Shown one piece after another: positions 1-4,111 of a DNA stretch of 5,621 nucleotides (position 1 is the stretch's first letter; each line of letters begins with the position of its first letter). Position numbers and translations under genes: made by a program. The notes beneath the pieces were generated by a model. That model was not told the DNA's origin. It saw nothing but the letters and a program-made list of their open reading frames with translations, and made no database searches. This DNA is from Terriglobia bacterium (GTDB lineage: Bacteria; Acidobacteriota; Terriglobia; UBA7540): the NCBI GenBank assembly GCA_030040515.1, contig JASHTO010000126.1, positions 1 to 5,621 on the forward strand. The letters are read 5' to 3'.

Positions 1-196
1 TCACGCTCGAGGAACGGAACAACTCCGCGATCAAGTAATGGTAGTTCACCAGCTCATCGATTCCCCAAAGGCACAGGCTCCCGAAGGCGGGCGGGTAGAG
101 GTGCGTGTGCACGTCAAACACCGGCGTCTGGCGCACCACATCTTCCACTACGCGCTGCAATTCGGCTGCGGCCACCGCCTCATCAACTTGGATCAT
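1..196 (-). CDS. Glucuronate isomerase-like amidohydrolase, N-terminal part (runs off the left edge)
   Basis: This is a partial gene. Reading leftwards from the ATG at 194-196 gives 65 codons open to the window edge. The start is supported by GGAGGG six bases upstream of the ATG. Residues 24-33 read TPVFDVHTHL. The HxH pair (H30, H32) is the first metal-ligand motif of the amidohydrolase superfamily, in the same N-terminal place as the DYHCHL motif of UxaC. The following stretch (residues 43-61), with WGIDEL and YHYLIAELFR, is typical of the proteins annotated as glucuronate isomerase in Planctomycetes and Acidobacteria. UxaC proper interconverts hexuronates and ketohexonates in the cytoplasm. 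This group is divergent, so the exact substrate is inferred only. It lies downstream of the epimerase gene in the same direction, 162 bases away, which fits a small sugar-acid operon. Confidence 0.75.
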   Translation of the reverse strand, partial: MIQVDEAVAAAELQRVVEDVVRQTPVFDVHTHLYPPAFGSLCLWGIDELVNYHYLIAELFRSSSV

Positions 197-221
197 GACT
201 TGCCCTCCCTCGCCCGCCCGG

Positions 222-332
222 CTGTAGCGGCGGTCTATGACCGCCGTCGGCGCTCGCCCTGCAACCCAAAGCCGTCTCCGCCCTGCGACCCAAAGCCGTC
301 TTCGGGCGACGGGTCGCAGAGCGCCGCTACAG
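222..332. repeat. 111-bp palindromic intergenic element, REP-like, with GTAG ends
   Basis: The element is bounded by a perfect 11-bp inverted repeat, CTGTAGCGGCG at 222-232 and CGCCGCTACAG at 322-332. Inside are nested palindromes. One is an 8-bp stem (228-235 with 239-246, loop TAT). The others are GGCGCTC (249-255) with GAGCGCC (319-325), and CTGCGACCC (283-291) with GGGTCGCAG (311-319). Each outer end, read inwards, starts GTAG and then enters a stem, which is how REP sequences mobilised by REP-associated tyrosine transposases look. It fills most of the gap between the epimerase and amidohydrolase genes, so a transcript crossing it would fold strongly. Confidence 0.75.
257..304. repeat. 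Two tandem copies of a 24-bp unit inside the palindromic element
   Basis: Bases 257-280 and 281-304 are adjacent copies of one 24-base unit that begins CCCTGC and contains ACCCAAAGCCGTCT. They differ at only two positions (A/G at unit position 7, C/T at position 22). The second copy also supplies the left arm of the GCGACCC/GGGTCGC hairpin. The duplication probably arose by slippage or unequal exchange within the repeat element. Confidence 0.85.
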
Positions 333-358
333 GAAACTAAACCACCACACCGTGCACA

Positions 359-1219
359 TTACACTTTCTGAATCGACGCCAGCGAAGCCGCGTCTAAGCC
401 TCGCAATAGATCGCGCAAGATGATCGTTTCGCTCAAATTGTCGACGCGATTCAGATCCATCCACTCCACCCAACAGTACTCCAACACCACGAAACCGTTG
501 TAGCTTGCCCTCTGCATGGCGCGCAGGACGCCGTCGAAATCGATGGTGTTCTCGTTCATGCTTGCCTGAAGCTTCCCCTTGCAGGCGCCGCGGGCGTGAA
601 AATGCGACGCGCGGGCCATCAGGGGCTCGATTTCGGCATCCGGAATTCCCTGGTAAGTGAAGTGCGCGTAGTCGAGCGTCACCGTAAGGCCGGGAGTCAT
701 ATCCAGAAGGCGCGCTGCGGCTCGAGGCGTGGGGACGATAGAGCCAATGTGAGCCTCAACGCTCAGCGTCACACCCACCTTCGCCGCTGCCTCCACGCGC
801 CAGACGAGTTCTTCCGCGCTGCGATGGAATGAATCCGCTTCACTTTCGCTCTGGAAATGCACGCCGGGAAGCAGGCTGATGTGCCCGCCGTTGCAGCGCA
901 GCGAGAATTCCAGCAGGCGATAAAAGAACTCCGCCGCCGCCGCGCGCACCGAGGCCTCCGGATGATTCACCGCGTTCTCTTCAAAAACCTTGCCCGGCTG
1001 GCCAAACACGTCGGCAATGCGCAGGCCGTTGGCTCGCAGCGCTTCTGTCACACGAGCCGCCGCACGCGGCAGGTCCGAAAAAACCTCCTGAATATCCAGG
1101 TGCGATCGCCCCGCGAACAGGGCCACATCAACAGCCTCCACGCCCAGGTCGTGTGCGATGCGCAGCGTCTGTTCCCACGGCAGCTTCGGAAATGTGTAAT
1201 CACATGCGGCGAGTTTCAA
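359..1219 (-). CDS. Sugar phosphate isomerase/epimerase (xylose isomerase-like TIM barrel)
   Basis: A 286-residue protein, the usual length for the AP-endonuclease-2/xylose-isomerase-like TIM barrel family (PF01261, COG1082). The likely divalent metal ligands fall on successive strands in the expected order: E155 in SVEAH, D183 with H186 in TLDYAHF, H206/H208 in SHFHARG, and E247 in VVLEYCW. The N-terminus MKLAACDYTFPKL forms the first barrel strand. It depends on a TTG start at 1217-1219, and no in-frame ATG or GTG lies just upstream. GGAG sits ten bases before the TTG. Members isomerise or epimerise keto-sugars, or act on inositol or keto-acid substrates in the cytoplasm. The substrate here cannot be read from sequence. 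The downstream neighbour is a glucuronate isomerase-like gene, so a role in sugar-acid breakdown is a reasonable inference. Confidence 0.88.
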   Translation of the reverse strand: MKLAACDYTFPKLPWEQTLRIAHDLGVEAVDVALFAGRSHLDIQEVFSDLPRAAARVTEALRANGLRIADVFGQPGKVFEENAVNHPEASVRAAAAEFFYRLLEFSLRCNGGHISLLPGVHFQSESEADSFHRSAEELVWRVEAAAKVGVTLSVEAHIGSIVPTPRAAARLLDMTPGLTVTLDYAHFTYQGIPDAEIEPLMARASHFHARGACKGKLQASMNENTIDFDGVLRAMQRASYNGFVVLEYCWVEWMDLNRVDNLSETIILRDLLRGLDAASLASIQKV

Positions 1220-1532
1220 GCGCTGAATTCTCCATTCCCCTCCCCGGGCTTGATTCGCATATCACATTCAGCCCCGGCAAGAAGCTCCGGGGGGTATTAG
1301 TTTAAACCTTTGAAGTCCGGAAGGCGAGTGTCAGCCCGAATTGTAGCGCGGGTGTCCCCATCCGCGTTAAAAGTCATGCATTCGAATTCGGCCTCTTCGT
1401 GGTCCGTAGGGCAGTGGGAGTGTGGATTTTGATCCTTTGATTCCAGTTCCCCCACGCCCCACCACCGCGGCTCCAGCATTATTCTGGATTTAAGCCTCTC
1501 CTCGCCCGAGGGGGAACTTTTTGAGGTGCTTC
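1220..1532. other. Intergenic region of 313 bases, no convincing gene
   Basis: This gap separates two minus-strand genes. It contains a 6-bp hairpin, CCCCGG (1272-1277) with CCGGGG (1287-1292), in the leader of the epimerase gene. A short palindrome lies at 1500-1511 (CCTCG, CC, CGAGG), just past the stop of the membrane-protein gene. Neither has a T-run on the minus strand that would mark a clear intrinsic terminator. I found no strong sigma-70 promoter. An open frame of 79 codons starts with TTG at 1536 and overlaps the stop of the upstream gene, but its translation shows no recognisable domain. Confidence 0.5.
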
Positions 1533-2324
1533 TCAATGCTTGCGTGCCGCGTCGTAGGCTTTTTTCAGATGGTGTTCAACTTTCCCCAGATTTTCAACTT
1601 CGGCTCCTCCGACCTTCGCGGAAGGTTTGGCGCAATCGAATTGGACTTCAAAGGAGCTGGGCTCGACGGTTCCGGGATATCTGCGCATCCTGAGGGTGAC
1701 CACAGATTCGCTCTGCCAGACGGCCGAAATGAGTGACCAGTTGTCATCCAGCGGGTGAAACAGGCATCGGTTGGTGACGATGTCAATCACTTCCGGAGTC
1801 TCTACCCAGTGAGACATGCGCATCTCCTGAGGATAGACGCGAATCTGGTAGCGGCCGCCCGGTGAAGTCGACTTGAGATCCCACCGTGCAGATGGGAATT
1901 TGGGTTTCGTCTCAGAATTCGGCGCCGATGGAGGCGGTGCAGTTGGCGGAGCGGCGGGAGCCGCGCTCGCGGTGTTAATCGGCACATGGGAATGGTCAGC
2001 GTGCGCGGGGGGACTTTTGATCTGTTCCGTCTTGCGCTTCGAACGCCTCCGCGCAATGTCACGGGCGGCAGCCCACGCCCCCGCGGGAATCAGCACCACC
2101 AGTAGCCAATCGATCGCTTCCACAATCCAGAACCACAAAGGATGAACGGCCCGCGCCACGTGGGGCGTTTCGCCCCTCCCAATCGGATAACTGATCCGCC
2201 CGTCGCGAAGCCCCCAAATGCCGTTCAGGATGAGCATGACGTAGCAGAAGGCCACCATTCCACTAAAGAAAATAGCGCTGCTGGCTTTCTGGAATTTCGC
2301 CCAGCTTTTCGAAGGAGTGCTCAT
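1533..2324 (-). CDS. Hypothetical two-helix membrane protein with proline-rich linker and conserved C-terminal domain
   Basis: A 263-residue protein, ATG at 2322-2324, with only a weak GGCGG-type ribosome binding site upstream. It has two likely membrane helices, about residues 17-39 (FFSGMVAFCYVMLILNGIWGL core) and 62-86 (PLWFWIVEAIDWLLVVLIP core). A basic segment ARRRSKRK (91-98) follows, suggesting that the tail is cytoplasmic. Residues 101-145 are rich in proline and alanine and look like a flexible linker. Residues 146-231 form a compact domain beginning WDLKSTSPGGRYQIRVYP, containing RMSHWVETPEV, and ending in strand-like segments VVTLRMRRYPG and SSFEVQFDC. The SPGGRY...MSHWVxTP pattern resembles a domain I have seen in uncharacterised proteins, but I cannot name it. 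No function is proposed. It is well separated from its neighbours and probably forms its own transcription unit. Confidence 0.8.
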   Translation of the reverse strand: MSTPSKSWAKFQKASSAIFFSGMVAFCYVMLILNGIWGLRDGRISYPIGRGETPHVARAVHPLWFWIVEAIDWLLVVLIPAGAWAAARDIARRRSKRKTEQIKSPPAHADHSHVPINTASAAPAAPPTAPPPSAPNSETKPKFPSARWDLKSTSPGGRYQIRVYPQEMRMSHWVETPEVIDIVTNRCLFHPLDDNWSLISAVWQSESVVTLRMRRYPGTVEPSSFEVQFDCAKPSAKVGGAEVENLGKVEHHLKKAYDAARKH

Positions 2325-2391
2325 CGAAACGCCCGCCGCCGCTCAGAATCTAATGGTTAAGCTACCGCCTTCTCCGGCAGGGTTCAAGTCG

Positions 2392-2434
2392 CTTCCGACC
2401 GGCGTTCGGAAGGTACCTGCTATTCGATGAATAG
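2392..2434. promoter_or_regulatory. Two adjacent palindromes, possible operator sites
   Basis: CTTCCGA (2392-2398) pairs with TCGGAAG (2406-2412) across seven bases. CTATTC (2420-2425) pairs with GAATAG (2429-2434) across GAT, giving a perfect 15-base palindrome. They lie 68 to 110 bases upstream of the membrane-protein start on the minus strand. The second is loosely like the BlaI site further right (CTA...TAG ends), but its core differs. Their role is inferred from symmetry and position only. Confidence 0.3.
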
Positions 2435-2521
2435 TCCCAAGGCCGGCTGGCGCAGGTCGAGCCCAGCTCTGTGATTCACCCTCAACAGGCTATAGGCGCG
2501 CGCGGGTGGCACATACGTTCC

Positions 2522-2573
2522 GTAGGGGCGGCCCTCGCGGCCGCCCTGGGGCAACCGCAAGGGTTGCCCCTAC
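2522..2573. repeat. REP-like doublet of two inverted GTAG hairpins
   Basis: The outer ends are GTAGGGGC (2522-2529) and GCCCCTAC (2566-2573), a perfect 8-bp inverted repeat. Inside are two tight hairpins. GGGCGGCC (2526-2533) pairs with GGCCGCCC (2539-2546) over a 5-base loop. GGGGCAACC (2548-2556) pairs with GGTTGCCCC (2562-2570) over a 5-base loop. Read from either end, the element starts GTAG and runs straight into a hairpin, so it is two REP-type units in inverted orientation. The outer pairing competes with the inner ones, so two alternative folds are possible. Confidence 0.8.
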
Positions 2574-2651
2574 AACGAGCCCGTTCCCCGCTCCTTCGGC
2601 TCGCGAGCTGATGGACCAATTCCTCACTTAAAGGTGTCCTAAATGATTCTC

Positions 2652-2680
2652 TTGACAGTTCTACTATGTAATAGTAGAAT
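2652..2680 (+). promoter_or_regulatory. Sigma-70-type promoter of blaI
   Basis: TTGACA at 2652-2657 is a perfect -35 box. After a 17-base spacer comes TAGAAT at 2675-2680, a five-of-six -10 box. Transcription should start near 2687, leaving a leader of roughly 17 bases before the blaI ATG at 2704. No good Shine-Dalgarno sequence is visible in that short leader. The spacer is occupied by a perfect operator palindrome, so repressor binding would block RNA polymerase directly. Confidence 0.88.
2659..2679. promoter_or_regulatory. BlaI operator, perfect 9-bp palindrome in the promoter spacer
   Basis: The arms TTCTACTAT (2659-2667) and ATAGTAGAA (2671-2679) are perfectly complementary around the centre GTA. 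The site covers the whole spacer and the -10 box of the blaI promoter. BlaI/MecI-family dimers bind AT-rich palindromes with TAC/GTA half-sites in their own promoters. The palindrome and its position are seen directly. Binding by the adjacent BlaI is inferred from the family rule of autoregulation. Confidence 0.8.
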
Positions 2681-2682
2681 TC

Positions 2683-2698
2683 ACTACCGAATAGTAGT
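2683..2698. promoter_or_regulatory. Probable second, weaker BlaI half-operator over the start site
   Basis: ACTAC (2683-2687) and GTAGT (2694-2698) form a shorter inverted repeat. Its right part ATAGTAG (2691-2697) is identical to the right half-site of the main operator, 20 bases downstream of it (two helical turns). It overlaps the expected transcription start and leader. A second, lower-affinity dimer bound on the same face of the DNA is plausible. Confidence 0.5.
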
Positions 2699-2703
2699 AC
2701 AAC

Positions 2704-3105
2704 ATGACCCAACCCAAAGTCACCAAACTCGAACTCCGAATTCTCGAAGCCCTGTGGGCGCAAGGCAAAGCTTCCATCCGGGAAATTCAGGAAACTTTTA
2801 CGCAGCCCCGCCCCGCGTACACCACGATTCAAACCACCGTTTATCGCCTCGAAAAGAAGAAGGCCGTGCGACGCGTGCGCAAGATCGGCAACGCCCATAT
2901 TTTTGAGGCAACGGTTCCACGCGACGCGGCGCGCCTGCGCTTTCTGGACGAAATCCTGAGCTTCTTCGGCGGGCGCGCGCTCCCCATGATGGCGCAATTT
3001 GCGGAGGCCGGAAAACTAACAATGGACGACGTCCGCGAGTTGGAAAGAACTTTGCGAAGGCTCGAGTCGCAAAAGATAACAGGAAGGCACGATGGTGGGG
3101 TTTGA
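2704..3105 (+). CDS. blaI: BlaI/MecI/CopY-family transcriptional repressor
   Basis: A 133-residue protein matching the Penicillinase_R family (PF03965) in length and layout. Residues 6-60 form a winged helix: the first helix VTKLELRILEALWAQGKAS, then IREIQETF, the recognition helix region AYTTIQTTVYRLEKKKAVRR, and the wing with RKIGNAHIFEA. The C-terminal half (about 72-125) is a helical dimerisation region containing FLDEILSFFGG and MDDVRELERTLRRLE. The family represses its own operon and partner genes by binding palindromic operators as a dimer, and is relieved when an M56 metalloprotease sensor (BlaR1/MecR1) triggers its cleavage. The start ATG lies 24 bases after the -10 box, with a near-perfect operator in that promoter. 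The expected partner gene downstream is present only as a stub, so the native inducer route at this locus seems lost. Confidence 0.93.
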   Translation: MTQPKVTKLELRILEALWAQGKASIREIQETFTQPRPAYTTIQTTVYRLEKKKAVRRVRKIGNAHIFEATVPRDAARLRFLDEILSFFGGRALPMMAQFAEAGKLTMDDVRELERTLRRLESQKITGRHDGGV

Positions 3106-3254
3106 CTTGGAATTATTGAAGTGCAGAACAGTTTCACGCGCAAAGCCGCCAAGGTTGCAAAGAATGCAGAGCGGTTCTACTCTGCGGCCTTCGCGTCTTG
3201 GCGTCTTGGCGTGAAATGGTTTGTTCCTTCACACCATGCAAGAAAGGAGGCAAG
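3106..3254. other. Gap between blaI and the M56 stub, filled by a repeat element
   Basis: In intact BlaI-M56 pairs the sensor usually follows within a few bases or overlaps. Here 149 bases intervene, of which 85 are an inverted-repeat element (3132-3216). The last bases, AAAGGAGG at 3243-3250, are the ribosome binding site of the stub gene. Confidence 0.6.
3132..3216. repeat. 85-bp imperfect inverted-repeat element
   Basis: The ends are TTTCACGC (3132-3139) and GCGTGAAA (3209-3216), perfectly complementary. The arms continue with broad but imperfect complementarity into an inner hairpin, GCAGAG (3166-3171) with CTCTGC (3180-3185), loop of eight. The right arm carries a tandem octamer GTCTTGGC (3195-3202 and 3203-3210). 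Similar sequence, reading through as CGCCAAGACGCGAAG on the reverse strand, is familiar to me as an intergenic repeat in several environmental phyla. I recognise it by memory, not by a search. Confidence 0.65.
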
Positions 3255-3338
3255 ATGACCGGCGCCATCATTAATCACCTCTGGCAATCGACGGTGTTCG
3301 CCGGCTGGCGCAGAGTGGTAGCCATAGGCGGGAACTAA
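3255..3338 (+). pseudogene. Truncated BlaR1/M56 peptidase, N-terminal stub only
   Basis: An excellent ribosome binding site (AAGGAGG, four bases before the ATG at 3255) leads into MTGAIINHLWQSTVFAGW. The NHLWQST...FAG pattern is the hallmark N-terminus of acidobacterial M56 peptidases that pair with BlaI, where it begins the first membrane helix. After codon 18 (3308) the similarity stops. Nine unrelated codons follow and a TAA ends the frame at 3336-3338, so only 27 residues could be made instead of several hundred. The zinc motif HEXXH and the sensor domain are absent. The blaI neighbour directly upstream supports the identity. The break coincides with the start of oppositely oriented toxin-antitoxin sequence, so insertion with deletion is likely. 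Confidence 0.8.
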
Positions 3339-3340
3339 GG

Positions 3341-3364
3341 GGAATGGTTCCAGGAAACCTTTCC
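3341..3364 (-). terminator. Hairpin just past the toxin pseudogene, weak terminator candidate
   Basis: GGAA-T-GGTT (3341-3349) pairs with AACC-T-TTCC (3356-3364) across a six-base loop, with one T-T mismatch. It lies three bases beyond the stop of the minus-strand toxin remnant, where a terminator would be expected. On that strand the hairpin is followed by CCCCTTAG, not by a run of T, so intrinsic termination would be inefficient. Confidence 0.3.
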
Positions 3365-3367
3365 ATC

Positions 3368-3662
3368 CTAACGCCGGTCTTTCCAGTACCCTGGCCGCCG
3401 GCGGCCGTGAGCGACGGCGAGTAACTGGACGGAGGCAAGTGTTTCTCGATATACGAGGATAAAGGGGAACTTGCGGAGCAGAAACTTGCGAGTACCATAA
3501 AGGCCAACGGGCGCGCGTCGCGGGGCAGCACGAATGACCTCGATTGACTTCGTCCACAAAGTTGGCAGCCGCACGGGCACTCCGCTCGCCATACCAACGC
3601 GCCGCTTCCACAGCCTCTTCCTCTGCGGCAGGGTGGATGACGAAGGTTGTGAGTTCGCTCAT
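3368..3662 (-). pseudogene. RelE/ParE-family toxin, frameshifted
   Basis: The ATG at 3660-3662 begins MSELTTFVIHPAAEEEAVEA and continues ARWYGERSARAAANFVDEVNR, the first two helices of a ParE/RelE toxin (PF05016). The frame then derails. The rest of the toxin, SIEVIRAAPRRAP, GLYGTRKFLLRKFPFILVYR, SVQLLAVAHGRRRPGYW, is found in another frame and ends at TAG 3368-3370. Joined, the two halves make about 98 residues, the normal family length, including the strand-rich C-terminus with the basic KFLLRKFPF segment and the final HGRRRPGYW. The shift lies at ATCGAG (3539-3544). It is best explained by loss of eight bases between two copies of that hexamer, which would restore DEVNR-A-IEVIRAAP. Active toxins of this group cleave mRNA or poison gyrase. 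This copy should be inactive unless the shift is an assembly error. Its start overlaps the antitoxin stop (ATGA). Confidence 0.82.
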
Positions 3663-3897
3663 TCGGCAGCGGAAGAAAGCTTGCGGCGGAATTCTTCCAG
3701 GGATACGGGCTGGACTTTGCCCGAATCAAGATCGTTGATGCGGCGGGCGATCTCTTGATTCCAAGCGGCTTCGACGGCGGCAGGGTCGTCCGGCGCGTCC
3801 TCCAGGCTTTCCAGCAGCGATCCCGCCATCTCGGCGCGCGCTCTTCCGTGCTGAGCGCGAGGGCCTTCTTCAAAAGCTCGACGGTCTCTTGAGTCAT
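3659..3897 (-). pseudogene. Antitoxin of the toxin-antitoxin pair (Unstab_antitox type), frameshifted
   Basis: The ATG at 3895-3897 starts MTQETVELLKKALALSTEER, the usual N-terminus of the small acidic addiction-module antitoxins (PF09720 type). After residue 21 the frame is lost. In a second frame it resumes perfectly as EMAGSLLESLEDAPDD, then AAWNQEIARRINDLDSGKV, then VSLEEFRRKLSSAAE and a TGA at 3659-3661. Restored, it is 78 residues, the standard length. The shift lies in a run of alternating G and C (3833-3841). One extra GC there turns the expected GAG CGC GCC GAG into a broken frame, a classic slippage site. The stop overlaps the toxin start by four bases, as in working operons of this type. 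These antitoxins bind their toxin and repress their own promoter. With the shift, the toxin-binding C-terminal half would not be made. Confidence 0.82.
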
Positions 3898-3903
3898 GCC
3901 GCT

Positions 3904-3933
3904 ATTATACTTCCAAAGTTTTCCCAAAGTCAG
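3904..3933 (-). promoter_or_regulatory. Promoter of the toxin-antitoxin operon, probably leaderless
   Basis: On the minus strand CTGACT (3928-3933) is a four-of-six -35 box, followed after 18 bases by a perfect TATAAT (3904-3909). Only six bases separate that -10 box from the antitoxin ATG at 3897, so transcription would begin at or next to the start codon and the mRNA would have essentially no leader. The spacer contains ACTTTGG twice with an 11-base period (about one helical turn), a candidate operator for antitoxin autoregulation. The promoter looks intact even though both genes are frameshifted. Confidence 0.65.
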
Positions 3934-4005
3934 GGGTGAGTGATACTTGGAACCTTCTCCAGCGAATGGGAGCGAGGCCGGGTCGTAAGGCCGGATTCGA
4001 CGCCA

Positions 4006-4039
4006 AGGGTGGTGCAAGTTTTGCGAATACAAAACGTTC
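4006..4039 (+). repeat. 34-bp direct repeat, copy 1, upstream of the TIGR03435 gene
   Basis: The unit begins AGGGTGGTGCAAGTTTTGCGA and ends CAAAACGTTC. It matches copy 2 (5059-5092) at 31 of 34 positions, with the three differences clustered in the loop. GTTTTG and CAAAAC form a 6-bp hairpin. It lies about 70 to 105 bases before the chosen start of the TIGR03435 gene, where it could sit in the promoter or leader. Confidence 0.8.
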
Positions 4040-4111
4040 ATACTGACATAGAAGGAACAATTTGAGGTGGCATTCCGCGCCAAGCACCATTTAGCGCTGG
4101 TTCGGAGCGAG

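Larger units (their letters stand above)
2325..2640. other. Divergent intergenic region with palindromes and a REP-like doublet
   Basis: This region separates the minus-strand membrane-protein gene from plus-strand blaI. No coding frame in it is credible. It holds two perfect small palindromes, CTTCCGA/TCGGAAG (2392-2412) and CTATTC-GAT-GAATAG (2420-2434). A 52-bp REP-like doublet lies at 2522-2573. I could not identify a confident promoter for the membrane-protein gene here. Confidence 0.6.

Noticed and set aside
222..332. CRISPR array or riboswitch in the repeat-rich gap
   Set aside because: There are only two tandem 24-base units without spacers, and the fold is explained by a palindromic REP-like element.
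38..340. Open frame of 100 codons on the plus strand
   Set aside because: It is antisense to the amidohydrolase N-terminus, whose translation carries a clear family motif, and its second half is repeat sequence.
596..1300. Two plus-strand open frames across the epimerase gene
   Set aside because: Both are arginine-rich antisense shadows of the TIM-barrel gene, which has all expected metal-ligand motifs.
1297..1536. 79-codon minus-strand frame with a TTG start overlapping the membrane-protein stop
   Set aside because: The overlap is tempting as translational coupling, but the start is weak, no ribosome binding site fits and the composition shows no domain or secondary-structure pattern. I treat it as intergenic.
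2482..2997. 171-codon minus-strand frame over the blaI promoter and gene
   Set aside because: It is antisense to blaI and runs through the REP-like doublet; the translation is a shadow.
3177..3662. 161-codon toxin reading frame as an intact protein
   Set aside because: Only its first 41 residues or so match a toxin. The rest is out-of-frame toxin, the antisense of the M56 stub and the 85-bp repeat. The true toxin C-terminus lies in another frame.
3833..3841. Programmed ribosomal frameshift in the antitoxin
   Set aside because: The site is a plain GC-alternating run with no slippery heptamer or obvious stimulatory structure, and the toxin carries its own separate shift. Mutation or sequencing error is simpler.
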